Under the pieces are notes generated by a model. That model saw only the letters and a list, made by a program, of their open reading frames with translations, ran no database searches and was not told where the DNA came from. Shown here one piece after another: positions 42,999 to 54,710 of a DNA stretch of 64,000 bases (its first letter is position 1; each line of letters opens with the position of its first letter). Source of the stretch: Camellia lanceoleosa. Its lineage: Eukaryota > Streptophyta > Magnoliopsida > Ericales > Theaceae. The position numbers and the translations under genes were made by a program. The stretch is from assembly GCA_025200525.1 (NCBI GenBank), contig CM045762.1, positions 129,941,679 through 130,005,678 of the forward strand, written 5' to 3'.

Positions 42999-45900
42999 AT
43001 GGCTGGTCATTTCCCCCATGGTGGAGGTCCTCCGGACGCCGAAGGTGATCGCGATATCATGGCTTTGCCTCCGAGGGTTCGACCCTTCATACCCGTGAGG
43101 TACGACCCACCGGCACATATTCTTCCGCGGGCTGTTTTCTATCACTTCACCGATTTCGACGAGCGAGCACCCGAGGATCTCCTTCTGCGGGAGCCAGAGT
43201 ATCACCTCTCCCATGAGGCACGAGAGGTATTTACTTCGTTCTTACCTTTTCTACAACATATTATGAATTTTTCATGCATTCTGTTTGCATTCTGAACACA
43301 TGGTTCAATCACTTGAATTTTTGAACACTCAGCCCATAAATTGATTGTGAACACACGGCCTAAGCACTGATTTTCTGAGCACACAGCCCGAACTAGAGGT
43401 GAACACGCAGCACACACTGATTTAGAGTTGAACACGCAGCCCAAACACTGATTCCCTGAACACACAGCCCGAATTGAAGGTGAACACGCAGCACACACTG
43501 ATTGAGAGTTAAACACGCAGCCTAAACACTGATTTTCTGAACACACAGTCCGAATTGAAGGTGAACACGCAGCACACACTGATTGAGAGTTGAACACGCA
43601 GCCCAAACACTGATTGAGAGTTGAACACGCAGCCCAAATTAAAGGTGAACACGTAGCACACACTGATTGAGGGTTAAACACGCAGCCCAAACACTGATTT
43701 TTTGAACACACAGTCCGAATTGAAGGTGAACACGCAGCACACACTGATTGAGAGTTGAACACGCAGCCCAAACACCGATTTTTTGAACACATAGCTTGCT
43801 TACTTTACTTTGCACGCAGCCTATTCATTTTATTTGCACGCAGCTCATTCATTTTATGCTGAAACATGTATTCATTCTGAATGCAGGTGACTTCTCGCAC
43901 CGTGCGGGGATATGGCTGTACCGTGGCGAGAGATTGGTATGCTGAGCTCCCAGAGGCTGTCCGGGATTTGGTTGACTTGGCGGGGTTTGGGCCCTTCTTT
44001 ACTGGGCTATCTCATTGTCCTGCCAGGAGGACATTGATGGCCGCCTTGGTGGAGAGATGGTGGGACACCACCAACTCCTTCCATTTTTCTACCACGGGGG
44101 ACTTGACTATGACCCCATTTGACTTTGCCGTATTGACTGGCCTTGACATGGGAGGTTGGCCCATCCCTTACGACGAGGACATGGGCCAGTGGGAGGCCGC
44201 TTGGATATATTCTTTGGGGTTCGCCGCTTTGTTGATAGATCTTGACGGTCCGATACACCTGGTTTCTCTTCCTATTTTCGGAGAGTGGAGATGGAGCACA
44301 GGACTCTGAGGCTGACCTGATATGCCCGGTTTTCTGATGTTCCTTTTCGGGACCACTTTGTTTGCCAATAGGGGGAACACTGTTGGGCTCTATCTGTTGA
44401 GTGCTTTGGTGGACCTATCACAAGTCAGACGGTATGACTGGGGTGGCGCCGGCTTGGCTACCCTTTATTGCTACATGAGGGCGACCTCCCGCGGACGGGG
44501 GGACTTACTTGGCGGCTATTGGAGAGCCTGGGAGGTACTTTCTGCCCTCTTGATTTACATTTCTGCTCCTTATTACTTGTACATTGCACACACGGCGCAC
44601 TCTACACTCTGTATTTTGCACTTTGCCCTCAGCACTTTGTATTCTGCATTGTTTTCCACAGTTATGGGTCTATGTGTACTTCCCGACATTAGCCCCAGAG
44701 TTGGTGGTGGAGGGGCCCCTCGTGACCCCGTATTCACTTGTATTCGAGGGCCAGCACCGGCCGAGACCACGGGAGTCTCTCCTTTATCTCTGGCGATATT
44801 CGACCGCGGTCGCGGTCGCGGAGGTATTTCAGAACTCTCAGTCCTTTCTGTTTTCATCTTTGATTTGTCTTGTACTTTCCCGATTTCTGATTGGTTTATG
44901 CATCGGTTATTCGCAGATCACATGGCAGCCTTGGGCGCCCTTAGGTGAAGGTCTCCGATTCGGTTGCGGAGGGCGGGGTGCCTTCGATCTGAGATCCTAT
45001 TGAAGGGCGATTGGTAGGGCTTGGTTTCTGGGGGAGCGCTTCTTGCGTCAGGTATGGTCCTATACTTCTCAGGACCCTCCCTCAGCACCCCCAGTCGATA
45101 TGTAGATTGCTGATAGGCTCTCTTCCCGGGATGTTGTTAGTGCTATGCTGGGTACTGATGCCTTACTACATCTTGAGGAGGGGGATTATGCTACTTACCG
45201 TCACATATACATGATGTCTCTATTGACGGGAGTCCGTACTCCGATGATGAGGTCTGCTGGTATGCCATCTTGAGCGAGCCCGGGCTCGCCGCAGACGCCT
45301 TCTAATGAAATTTGGTACATCTAGAGGTGGGGGTGGATTGGTTCCCCCGTTCCCTTCGACTTATCCTCATCCTGGATGGCTGGATATGCCGACTGAGCTG
45401 ATGGGGTGGCAGTATGGGACTACTTCTCCGATTCCGATCCCGATAGAGCCTCCGATGCCTGGCCACTGATATGTCAGAGACCCCAACTCACCACCAGTAT
45501 GTTTTATAGCTTTGATTCATTACTCAGATACTTGGACGTTCATTCCTTTACTGATACCCTTGCCTTTGCATCTACAGCCCCCCGTTGAGTACATGGATCA
45601 GGTGCTCGAGATGGTAGCCTCACTTGAGGGGATGGTCCTGCGGAGGGAGGTGCAGTTGTCCATCATGGGCTTCCAGGTACCCTTTAGTTTTCTGGCATTT
45701 ATCATACTTCTGATGACATGCTGATTTTGAACATTCTACTGCATTGATAGGCTACTTGTGTAGAGCACATCTGACACACATCCCACTTACACACTGTATT
45801 TACATGTACCCATTTCATGTAGTTTTCTTGTATCTGCATCTGATGTACATATTCGAACTAATGTATTTAAATTGAACTCTTTATTCTCAGATGCCCCCGG

Positions 45901-46232
45901 TATATGTTTAGCCGCAGGCCAGGCCACCTGGGCCTTCTCGGGGAGCTGGGCCATCTAGGCCTTTTCGAGGAGCTGGAGGAGGGGGGTCGTCTCGCAGACG
46001 CAAAGCACACATTATAGAGGAGGAGCCTGGTGAGGATGAGGAGGAGGAGGATACAGATCGTCAGTCGGAGACATCTGCTGACAGAGAGAAGGGCTCCGGT
46101 CTTGGTTCTGGGAGTGGAGGCGAGGCTGAGGGGGATCCTGAGGATGACAGCTCCGATTCGGATGATGGTGATGATGGTGCAGGGTCCATTCCACAGAAGA
46201 GGACGAAGAGGGTCTCTTCTTCCTTCTCTTGA
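42999..46232 (+). pseudogene. Antisense plant mobile domain (PMD / MAIN-like) gene with introns, broken
   Basis: Exon 1 is 42999-43226 (ATG, MAGHFPHGGG... to SHEARE, GT donor 43227); a 5' UTR intron is likely at 42889-42988. Exon 2 starts 43887 and shows the PMD pattern: GFGPFFTGLSHCPARRTLM, ALVERWWDTTNSFHF, MTPFDFAVLTGLDMGG. Its continuation has GTTLFANRGN, LSQVRRYDWGGAGLATLY and ends 44534. Exon 3 (44662-44823) encodes LWVYVYFPTLAPE. Exon 4 starts 44917 (ITWQPWAP). A later exon near 45890-46232 encodes a Gly/Ser/Pro segment, an acidic stretch and a basic PQKRTKR, which may be a nuclear signal. Lesions: frame disruptions at about 44240-44335 and 45005, and a TAG near 45910. PMD proteins (MAIN/MAIL1) act in gene and transposon silencing; members also ride on plant transposons. 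Its strand is opposite to pol. Confidence 0.75.
43294..43860 (+). repeat. Minisatellite in PMD intron 1
   Basis: Units of the form GAACACGCAGCCCAAACACT and GATT(T/G)... alternate with GAACACACAGCCCGAATTGA and AGGTGAACACGCAGCACACA. They give a roughly 27-bp basic unit and a higher-order period near 80-85 bp. The array fills most of the 660-bp intron. Confidence 0.85.
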
Positions 46233-46882
46233 GAGCACAGACACGGCTGTTCCCTGTTTTATTTACCTTTTTGCTAGTAGTTGTAGCACATTGTACATTA
46301 TTGGGTAGTTTTATTTTTTGTAAAACTTGTGCCCTTGTTTATAAAATGTTGTAACAAACAAAGCATGATGGAATGAAACAGCTTTTGAAAAAGTGTTGTA
46401 TTTTAAACTCTTAGCATCATATCGCATCATTTTGCACCATAATGAGATTGAATGGAAATGTGCATTGTGCATTGTGCATTTGCCCAGTCAGGTAGTGAAT
46501 CGACGCAACAACTTAACCTAGTAAGATATAACAAAACCTCAGCAAGTTTACAACTCGATAAGCAAAACACAACAGTGTTGACAACTTAATAAACAAGACT
46601 CAACAAAAATTGCTTAAACAAAGAGTAACAACTCAAAAACACGAAACACGACAGCTCGACAAACAACTCGATAAGCAAAACAACAACTCAATAAACAAAA
46701 ATTAACAAAACAAAGTGTACTTCGGACGATCTGGGCAACGGAACGCATCCGAAACAGAGGGAAATGAAGGCCTTCGACACACCCGTTGCATGGAAATGCT
46801 TGAAACTTCCTCCTAGAGGGTAAAGCAGGGCTAAAGACATACATTGGAGCATGGCCGGCCACTTTTGGGAGCCGGCTGGCCA
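46233..46882. other. Intergenic spacer between the two antisense genes
   Basis: The first part (to about 46390) looks like a 3' UTR, with T-rich sequence and TTTATAAAATG near 46340. The rest has AACAACTCAATAAAC-like short repeats at 46500-46720. I see no coding region. Confidence 0.5.
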
Positions 46883-47026
46883 GCTTTATTGCAAAGGGGA
46901 GGCCACCGGCCAGTTTTTGAAAAGGAAATGGCCGGCCTGCCAGAAAAGGTGGCCGGCCGGCCACTTAACTCAGCAACTGTCAAATTTTTGACACCTTTCC
47001 CCCGAATAGTGTCTTCTCATCTTTAA
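46883..47026 (+). promoter_or_regulatory. GGCCGGCC module and TTTAAA box upstream of the DUF7745-like gene (copy 2)
   Basis: The 83-bp module 46883-46965 repeats the one at 42550-42632 with roughly 90% identity by eye. A TTTAAA box lies at about 47019-47024, some 50 bp before the ATG at 47075. Additional GGCCGGCC and GCCGGCTGGC palindromes lie just upstream (46851-46881). Confidence 0.55.
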
Positions 47027-47074
47027 AAGCCTTAGCTCCGTGGTTCATTCAATTCATCTTAGTTTTGCACAAAA

Positions 47075-48363
47075 ATGGAGGCGTTTCTCGTCGAAAATCT
47101 CACATCTTGGATTGCTTCTCTAGATGGCTCGGAAAAGTTGAACTTCCGGGGTTTCGACTTGAATGCACTATTCACACTGAGCCGGACTCCGCTGCATCTT
47201 CCTTTCCTCCATGCCGCGGCGAGGTTTTGGAACCCAGTGACGCATGTCTTTAGCTTCGGTGGGCAAGATGTATGCCCAACTTTCGAAGATTTTCAAGTTT
47301 TGATAGAATTTGAACGTTATGAAGAGATTTTGCCCCGGTTCCGTTTTGGCCACGCCCAAGCTTTAGGGCTGATGTGTGGTCTCACCGCGCATGACGCTCG
47401 GTCTCTAATCTGTAATGGGAAACTGGACATCCTCGGCTTAATTCATCGCTTTTCTGAGGCCGGTGACCGCGGCGACCATTATTGGCAAGGTTTCCGACAA
47501 CATGCTCTCTGCTTGTGCCTGCTGTCCCACTTTTTGCTTGCCCCAGGCTTTGGTGGACCTAGCATTCGTCTGATTGAAGTTGCTCAAGGCTTGAAAGAAG
47601 GAAAGAGCTGTGTCGCCATGACATTGGCTGAGATGCTGATGGGCTTGGATGCTTTCCACCGTCAGGAGACGACTAGATTTGCGGGGAGTCCACTCCTGCT
47701 GCAGGTAATGTTTCCCACCCCATCTCACATATGTATTTGCTCACATCACACGGCCCTCAGGCTCGGTTTTTCTCACAAAACCCTTGTCTTACTTTTCTCT
47801 CATCGCACATCTCTCTATTCTTTATTCTCTCATTTTTCATCCCTCCCCAGGTATAGTTGATGGACAAATTACAGGTTGTGGACTCTTGCCCTGCCTACTC
47901 AGCCCGCGGCTACTTCTTTCGACAACGCCTGGTTGATGCACTTGATGAGGGATGGTGGTTCAACTGGATGTGCAATTTGTCTGCTGACCGCATTGCTTGG
48001 CGCTGTCCTTGGCTCAATCTTCCGGCAATGAGCTATAGCATGTCCCGGCTGATCGGGATCCAGTTGATTGGTCTGACCCACTATGTGTTCTACTTTCTGT
48101 TCCGGTTCCTGTGCCAGTTCGGTCATGATCTGACTTGCCCACCAGAGGGGATTGAGTACCCGGCTGCTTTCTCGGTCCGAGGCGCACAGCTTGCCCAATA
48201 TGCCACAGCATGGAGGACCAGAGAGCTCCTAGCCCCGGCTCCTACTTTCAGTTGCACTTTGCCTAACGAGTGCTGGGATTGGCTCAATGAAGAGGCACAG
48301 ATTGGGCCCAGCTTGGCATCAGAGGCTTCGACTAGCTCTGGGAGGGGGCGTAGGGACACCTGA
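47075..48363 (+). pseudogene. Antisense gene resembling the plant DUF7745 family, two exons, one nonsense mutation
   Basis: Exon 1 (47075-47704, 210 codons) starts MEAFLVENL. It contains NPVTHVFSFGGQDVCPTFED, which matches the FxF-PT-EE/ED pattern of DUF7745-type plant proteins, then LLSHFLLAPGFGG and ALDAFHR-like helical segments. The GT donor at 47705 and AG acceptor at 47849-47850 define a 146-bp intron. Exon 2 (47851-48363) begins GTA TAG; the second codon is probably a mutated TGG. It then encodes DKLQVVDSCPAYS, FNWMCNLSADRIAW and a Ser-rich C-terminus, ending TGA. The phase is preserved across the junction. An AATAAA-like signal occurs at about 48421. The function is unknown; the family is recurrent in plant transposable elements. 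It is convergent with pol. Confidence 0.6.
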
Positions 48364-49103
48364 CTTATCTATGCCCCGAATTTATTGCTTTACCAGTACT
48401 TTCAAGTTTTCTTTATGAATGTAATAAAAAGCAACTTCAATTTGTATGCAAGAGCATGAGAACTCTGTTTTGAAATCAATGAAATTGAAGGTTGTGGGTA
48501 CTGAAAATTTTCCGCTTTGGTCCAAAAATGGTCTTAGTTGTAAAAAGATTAATTTGAACAAAGTCAACTTTTATTAAAACTTTTCAAAACTATTTTCGAT
48601 ATGGATCAGAACTGGACACGCCTGAAATCTGTCACTGAGATGCACAACCCCGGATCCTAGCAACTGGAAAGTTGCCCTTAGTCTGAATAGTATCGTGGCA
48701 CTGTGTGGCAACGGAAAGTCGCCCCTAGTCTGAATAGTATCGCGGCACTGTGTGGCAACGGAAAGTTGCCCCTAGTCTGAATAGTATTGTACCGGAGATC
48801 GCGATAAATGCTGATGGACAAAGATGACCGAGATGATTAAATGGACAAAGTTAATCGGGGAAAAGTTTATGGCTGAACTTCAGGATGAAGTTGCCTACGT
48901 ATCCCAAAGATGGGAATCAAGCCTTACGTAGTTCAGGCGCAGGTTCGCTCGGGTATTTTCACTTTCCTTTTATGCTCTAACTTTTGCCAAGGCCGCCCTT
49001 TGCGGGTTTTCAACCTTGCGAGCTCAGTTTTTATAATTTCAAATTTTCTGTGCTCTGAGTTTTGCCTAGGTCGCCCTTTCGGGTTTTCGGCCTAGCGAGC
49101 CTC
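48364..49103. other. Spacer between the convergent antisense genes and pol
   Basis: Contains the 3' end of the antisense gene and two small repeat blocks. A 76-bp unit with GCCAAGGCCGCCCTTTGCGGG / GCCTAGGTCGCCCTTTCGGG appears twice (48982-49095). No coding region is seen. Confidence 0.5.
48665..48790 (+). repeat. 47-bp tandem repeat, three copies
   Basis: The motif GTCTGAATAGTATCG begins at 48681, 48728 and 48775, an exact 47-bp period. GGAAAGTTGCCCCTA and CACTGTGTGGCAAC complete the unit. Confidence 0.9.
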
Positions 49104-50190
49104 TCAGGGGTAATATTTCTTCAACTTGTCCATGTTGATCGGTTGTGAGAACTCCAAGCCATCTAGATCCATCAGAACCACAGCTGCACCTAACCAGATA
49201 GACTTAATGATGTAGGGACTAGTCCAATTGGGTCTGAACTTGCCCCTTGGGTCGTGGATGGGAGCTTGGTTGTCCTGGAGCACCAAATCTCCTTCCTTTA
49301 AATTCCTGGACTTAACTTTCTTGTTGAAAGCCCGGGCAATTCTGCGTTGATAACCCTGAACATGGTATAGTGCTTTTAGTCTTCTCTCATCAAAGAGCAT
49401 GAGTTCCTCAAATCTGCTCTGCTACCAATCTGCCTTGGCTATTTGACACTCAGCCAATACTCGCAATGACAGAACCTCAATCTCGATAGGTAGAACGGCC
49501 TCCATCCCATAAACTAATGAATACGGAGTCGCCCCAGTAGAAGTTCTGATTGAAGTCCGGTAGCCCTACAGAGCGAACGACAACTTATCTGGCCAGTCCC
49601 GATAGGTTTCCACCATCTTCTGCAATATGTGTTTGATGTTCTTGTTGGCGGCCTCAACTGCTCTATTGGTCTGCGGCCGGTATGTAGATGACTTATGAAA
49701 AGCCACATTTTATTTTTCCAACAAATCAATCACCTCCTTCTTGAAGTGGGAACCATTGTCTGAAATAATCTCGTTTGGGACTCCATAACGACAGATGATG
49801 TTATTTCTGATAAACTTTGCGACATGCGAAGCTTTCAACACCGCATAAGATTTGGCCTCGACCCACTTCGTGAAATAATCTATCGCTACCAAGATGAACT
49901 CATGCCCATTCGACCCCTTCGGAGTGACAGCCCCGATCACATCAATTCCCCAGACTGAAAATGGCCATGGCGAAGTCATGTTATGCTGACTTTGTGGCGG
50001 AATGTTCATGCGATTTGCATGAATTTGACATTTGTGGCATCGCCAAACAAAGCCGATACAGTCCTCCTCCATGGTGGACCAGTAGTAACCCTGTCTGAGG
50101 ATCTTCTGTGCCAACATTACTCCATTCATGTGCGCACCACATTATCCCCCGTAGATGGCTTCCATTAGACGCTTTGATTCTTTGGCATCG
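49104..50190 (-). pseudogene. Integrase of the 24.7-kb element (broken)
   Basis: Minus strand. The zinc-binding part includes GYYWSTMEEDCIGFVWRCHK with the CxxC pair. The catalytic core has WGIDVIGAV (first Asp) and EIISDNGSHF (second Asp). After a stop at about 49710, YRPQTNRAVEAANK carries the expected Glu. The C-terminal part ends NMDKLKKYYP (49104). In-frame stops occur after VIDLLEK, in FAL-stop-GYRTS (probably TGG to TAG) and after KADW. There is no chromodomain, as expected for Tat elements, which lack it. It would insert the cDNA into chromosomes; this copy cannot. Confidence 0.85.
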
Positions 50191-50363
50191 ACACACAGCT
50201 TATGCATTCCCAGATGACCCCTTTTATCTGACTTACCCCACGGATGATGGTGAACGACCATTCTTCGATTGCCCTCTTATCCTTGGCATTTACCCCTGGC
50301 GGGTATGCTTCCTTCTCCAAGAAATTCCAAATGTCGTAATACCAGGGGTTTTCGTCCTGAACT

Positions 50364-50987
50364 TCATCTATAGCGATGAATCGACTCGTGGCGGTGCAAA
50401 TTTACGGTCAATGATATTTGGGCGATCCGGACTCCGAACAGAATGTCTATCATGGAAGATAGAGTTGCTAAAGAATCTGCGAACCTGTTGTTCTCTCTTA
50501 GTGGATGAGCAAAGTTTAGCTTTTCGAACCGAGGAATTAACAAATCCAAGGTCTGGTGATACATCATCATCTTTTCTTCCTTGACTTTCCAATCTCCTTT
50601 TGCTTGAGACACAACAAGGTTTGTGTCCCCGATGACGTCCAACCGTCTTGCCCCTAGTTCCAGGGCTGTTTCTAGACCAGCAATGCATGCTTCATATTCT
50701 ACTTCGTTGTTCGAGACTTTGAACCGGAGTTTGAAGGCTAAAGGGATACGGGACTTGTTAGGTGCTATCAGCAACACTCCTATCCCATACCCGTACTGAT
50801 TTGACACCCCGTCAAAGTACATCGTCCAAGTTTCATCGTCGATATGCAAAATGGCCTCATCTGGGAACAAATACTCAACTGCTTCACCCCCTTTCACTGG
50901 ATGGTCGGCAAGGAACTCTGCTACTGCTCTTCCCTTGACTGACTTGCGTGTCACATACTTTACATCAAATTCAGAGAGCAACAGCAA
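50364..50987 (-). pseudogene. Archaeal-type second RNase H of the 24.7-kb element
   Basis: Minus strand. MYFDGVSNQYGYGIGVLLIA (YFDG at 50809-50820), then FKVSNNEVEYEACIAGLE and DVIGDTNLVVSQ form a second RNase H domain with an FDG, E and D catalytic set. A second RNase H acquired from a host-like archaeal-type gene is diagnostic of the Tat clade. It follows the Gypsy-type RNase H connection domain (KYVTRKSVKGRAVAEFLADH). The stop at 50364 truncates the link to integrase. Confidence 0.85.
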
Positions 50988-51047
50988 CCAACGAGCTAGC
51001 CTACCCGTAAGTGCTGGTTTCTCGAAAAGATATTTGATGGGATCGAG

Positions 51048-52165
51048 TCATGAAACCAACATTACGGAGTGAGCTAACAGGTAGTGCCGCAGCTTCCTGG
51101 TAGCCCATACCAAAGCTAAGCAAGCCTTCTCCAGCGGTGTGTAGCAGGTCTCATACTCTAACATTTTCTTGCTTAGGTAGTAGATGGCTTTCTTTACTTT
51201 GTTCCCTGATTCTTGCGCAAGCATACAGCCCATTGTAGTCTTAGTCACTGACAGATACAAAATCAACGGTTTCCCCGGCTCTGGTGGTGACAACACGGGC
51301 GGGTTCTGTAAATATTTTTTAATCTGTTCAAAAGCAGCTTGGCATCGGCCATCCCATTGGAATTTCTTTCCTTTCTTCAGGAGACCAAAAAGTGGTTCAC
51401 AAGTCAAGGCTAATTTTGAGATAAACCGTCTTATGAATTGCACTTTACCCAGAAAGCCTCGCACCTCCTTTTCAGTCCTTGGTGGGGGCATTTCTAGGAT
51501 GGCCTTGATTTTGGAAGGGTCGACTTCGATACCTCTCTGTGTAATCAGAAACCCCAGCATTTTTCCCGCTGTAACACCGAATGTACATTTCTGAGGATTT
51601 AGCCGCAACCGGAATTCTCTAATCTTTTGGAAGAACTTTTGCAAGGCGGTGTAGTGGCCCTTTCTTTCTTTGGACTTGACAATCATGTCATCCACGTACA
51701 CCTCAACCTCTTTGTGGATCATGTCGTGTAATATTGTGGTCGCGGCCCGTTGATAAGTAGCTCCAGCATTCTTCAACCCAAACGGCATTACTCTGTAGCA
51801 GTATGTCCCCCACGAGGTGGTGAATGCAGTCTTTTCCCGGTCTTAAGGTGCCATTACTATCTGATTGTACCCTGAGAAGCCATCCATGAATGAGAGCAAA
51901 GCATGCCCTGCTGTGAAATCCACTAACTCATCAATATGCGGTAAGGAAAAGTCGTCCTTCGGACTGGCTCTGTTCAAATCCCTGAAATCCACACATACCC
52001 GGATCCTGCCATCCTTCTTCGGCACTGGAACAATGTTGGCCAACCAAGATAGGTATTCGGATACCAGCAGGAAGCCTGCGTCGATTTGCTTGGTGACCTC
52101 TTCCTTAATCTTGAGAGCCCAGTCCGGGCGGATCCTACGAGTTTACTTGTGGTCGGGCCTTGGGG
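51048..52165 (-). pseudogene. Reverse transcriptase and Gypsy RNase H of the 24.7-kb element
   Basis: Minus strand, two frames. The first part (52043-51843) has VPVPKKDGRIRVCVDFRDLN and ends at a stop after QIVMAP. The second (51788-51048) has MPFGLKNAGATYQRA, VEVYVDDMIVKS (YVDD at 51687-51698), GFLGKVQFIRRFISK and the Gypsy RNase H remnant LYLSVTKTTMGCMLAQES, where the usual catalytic D is changed in LYLSVT. At least two stops and one frame change are present. The upstream region near 52100-52160 is scrambled. Confidence 0.85.
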
Positions 52166-53362
52166 TCAAGGGAACGGTCTTTGTACAATCTCAGGATCGA
52201 TTCCAAGCATGTCTTCGTAGGACCACGCGAAAACATCTTTGAAATCTTTTAATAAAGCGACTAAGCGCTCGCGTTCCTCCGAAGACAACATGGACCCGAT
52301 CTGGACCAGCCACGGGTCCTCCTCAGTACCAATATTCACGGTAATGATTTCATCCATTAAGGGTTTGACAAATCTCTCATGCTCCTGCTCAATTAAGCGT
52401 TGCAAAACCGGAGGAATTTCTTCCTCGTCATTTTTATCAAAATTTTGAAAGTCTGAGTTTATGCAATAAATTAAGGGCACAGAAAAGTACTCAGAAACCA
52501 CAATTACTTGATTCTCATTAAGCACATCCAAATCGTCCGAATTCTCGGTTACAACAGACTCAAACAAGAAAGAAAAAGACGACCTGGACATAACTGTGGC
52601 ATCCGGGTTATCATCCCGAGATTACGGACTCGGACTTCGGTCAGTGGAACTGATTCGACTCACAAGATTCGGTGGAATCGATTCCTCACTACTTCCGATC
52701 TTTCTTTGGACAAAAACCCTCCTCGTATTGCCAAGTGAGAGGGTGCGATAGATGCATCCAAAATAGTTCTTTGGTAGGCCCATGACCGTTTCATCACCAA
52801 TCATGGAAACCGAGAAGTTATCCCCCAAGCACTTATGGTCGATCGGAGGATCTGAAAGTAGACATGCCAATGCTACCCCCATTTCAATTTCAGCGCCTTC
52901 GGAATCCACTGCCTTACACTGCTCAACCTCAGCTGATGGGTCAGTCTGCTCTTCGGCAACATCATCCCCGAATAGTTGCAGGTCGAAGAAGATCTCGAAA
53001 CCTGGCACGCGCTTCTTCTCCGCATTTAGCCACGGCTCTGGGAAGCCGCAAAATGAAAAGTCCTCCCCCTCCCGGACGAAGCGTCCGTTCAGGGTACCCT
53101 GAATGGGCCTATGCATTAATTCAAAAGGCTTCCCAGCTTGCTTTGCTCTGGCTCTTCCGGCCATTTCCTTACCCTTCCTTACCCAGTCCTCTTTGGTGGG
53201 TATATAACTCAAGCCAAAGGTATGAGGGTTGTGTGGCACTTCGGCCAATGCTGCGACGCCTTTCCGGCCGCTCCTTCCTAATCCCATCCCGGGGATGTGT
53301 TGTAGCTTGTTCATGAGGTAGATGGATTGAGCATTGATATACACCCCCTCATTCACAGCCAT
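52166..53362 (-). pseudogene. Linker with G-patch-like motif between protease and RT
   Basis: Minus strand, two pieces: 53362-52622 and 52591-52166. The first begins MAVNEGVYINAQSIYLMNKL and carries HIPGMGLGRSGRKG, a G-patch-like glycine motif typical of Tat polyproteins. It is followed by an acidic stretch. The second has EEIPPVLQRLIEQEHERF and ALLKDFKDVFAWSYEDMLGI, the usual lead-in to RT (DVFAWSY-DM-G). The role of the linker is not known. Confidence 0.7.
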
Positions 53363-54572
53363 AATTTCTGCACCACCCGAGCCTTAGCCAAAGTGAACCC
53401 TGATAAGAATACATCCTCCGTGCCATGCTCGATTTCCAAGACTGGTGTGGACACTTCCGGCGGCGGATGGATTGATGAATTCTCGAAGACAATAGCCACC
53501 CCCTTCCTGTGAGGGTACTTCAACATCTGATGTAAAGTGGAAGAGACTGCCTTTACTTGGTGCAACCACGGCCGGCCCAAGAGTAGATTGAAGGTTGCGG
53601 GAACGTCCAAGACATGGAATTCAATATTGTGTTGTCCTGGACCAACCTGGGTCTGAATTTTGACAGTCCCCATCACTTTCCTGCTAGTATTATCATATGC
53701 TCGATCACAGTAGTCGGCGAAGTCGCGGGCTTCAACCCGATTGCATACCTTTATTACAGGTGGGCGACATTGATGGCGGACCCGGTATCAACAAGTACCA
53801 CTGGTATCCACTTGTCTCTACATTCCACGGAAACGTAGAAGGGTTTGTTATGATTTGTGCCCTCAGGCAGTAGTTCTTTGTCTGAAAAGGTTAATGCCGG
53901 GGAACCTCCTCCTGGAAAAACCAGCCCAACCAGCTGTTCTGGTGTAGTATCTATAGAGAGTTTGGCCTTGTCCATGGCAGATAGGATAGCTTGTCTGTGC
54001 ACTTGCAACACCATAAGCAGTCCCCAGATGGAGATGTCTGCTTGTATCTTCTTCAATTGCTTGAGCACAGCTTCTTCTTCAATTTGTTTCTCCCTCTATT
54101 TCTCAGCTTCCTTGTCTTTCCCTGATGCCTCTAGCTGGTCTAGGTGTGGGGGCTTGAAGTACCGTCCGTTTCTTGTCATGTGATCCACCTCGTCAAGGTA
54201 CCAGGTCTCATCTGGTTGATTGTTTCCCCAATCATCATCTGTGTGGGCAAGACATAAATCATCGTCTTCCCACCACATCCCGTTAGCATTCAACAGGCAC
54301 TTGTCTGGTTCCGGCATGTTTGTACTCTCAGTACTTTCAGCCCATATGCTCATAGCATCTTCGGCTCCCGTGCCCACAGCACTTTCAATCCCTTCATGGG
54401 TTTTGGCTTTCCGGACTCTCTCAGAATCCCAAATCTTCTCTTGTTCCACCTGCGTTAGCACGGTTTGTTGTTCGGTTTTCCCTGCATTCACAATGTCTTG
54501 GTTCCGAGCGAAATTCTTTATACCAGTGCTCTCTAGCAATTCATTCTGACTTTTGGCCCTTCCGGCCACCAC
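53353..54572 (-). pseudogene. Protease region of the 24.7-kb element
   Basis: Minus strand. VVLVDTGSAINV has the aspartic protease DTG at 53781-53789, but the frame stops right after (INVAHL-stop). The rest of the protease (FHVLDVPATFNLLLGRPWLH, 53676-53353) is in another frame. Upstream, 54572-54096 contains MTRNGRYFKPPHL and a charged linker that joins it to gag. Retroviral-type proteases are dimers with one DTG per monomer; this copy could not make one. Confidence 0.8.
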
Positions 54573-54710
54573 TGATACCCTTGCCCCTGCCGAGCCCTGC
54601 TCTGGTCAAAATTCTACAACGTCGGGTTGATCATCTAACCATTCAGTAGCTTCTGCCGACTCCTCATACTCGAACCAGTTGATTGTCGCATCCCCTGATT
54701 CTGGGTCACT

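Noticed and set aside
43202..43792. 196-residue Cys-rich repeated frame on the minus strand
   Set aside because: It is the complement of the PMD intron minisatellite; its regular CxxCS-like repeats reflect the tandem DNA unit.
43294..43860. Possible CRISPR-like array
   Set aside because: The units are contiguous tandem repeats without unique spacers, in a plant retroelement intron.
41609..49103. A Mutator-like element carrying the PMD and DUF7745-like genes, inserted in the giant element
   Set aside because: I found no long TIR pair or 9-bp duplication around the block. The shared module and position next to the PPT fit residence in the element, though this cannot be fully excluded.
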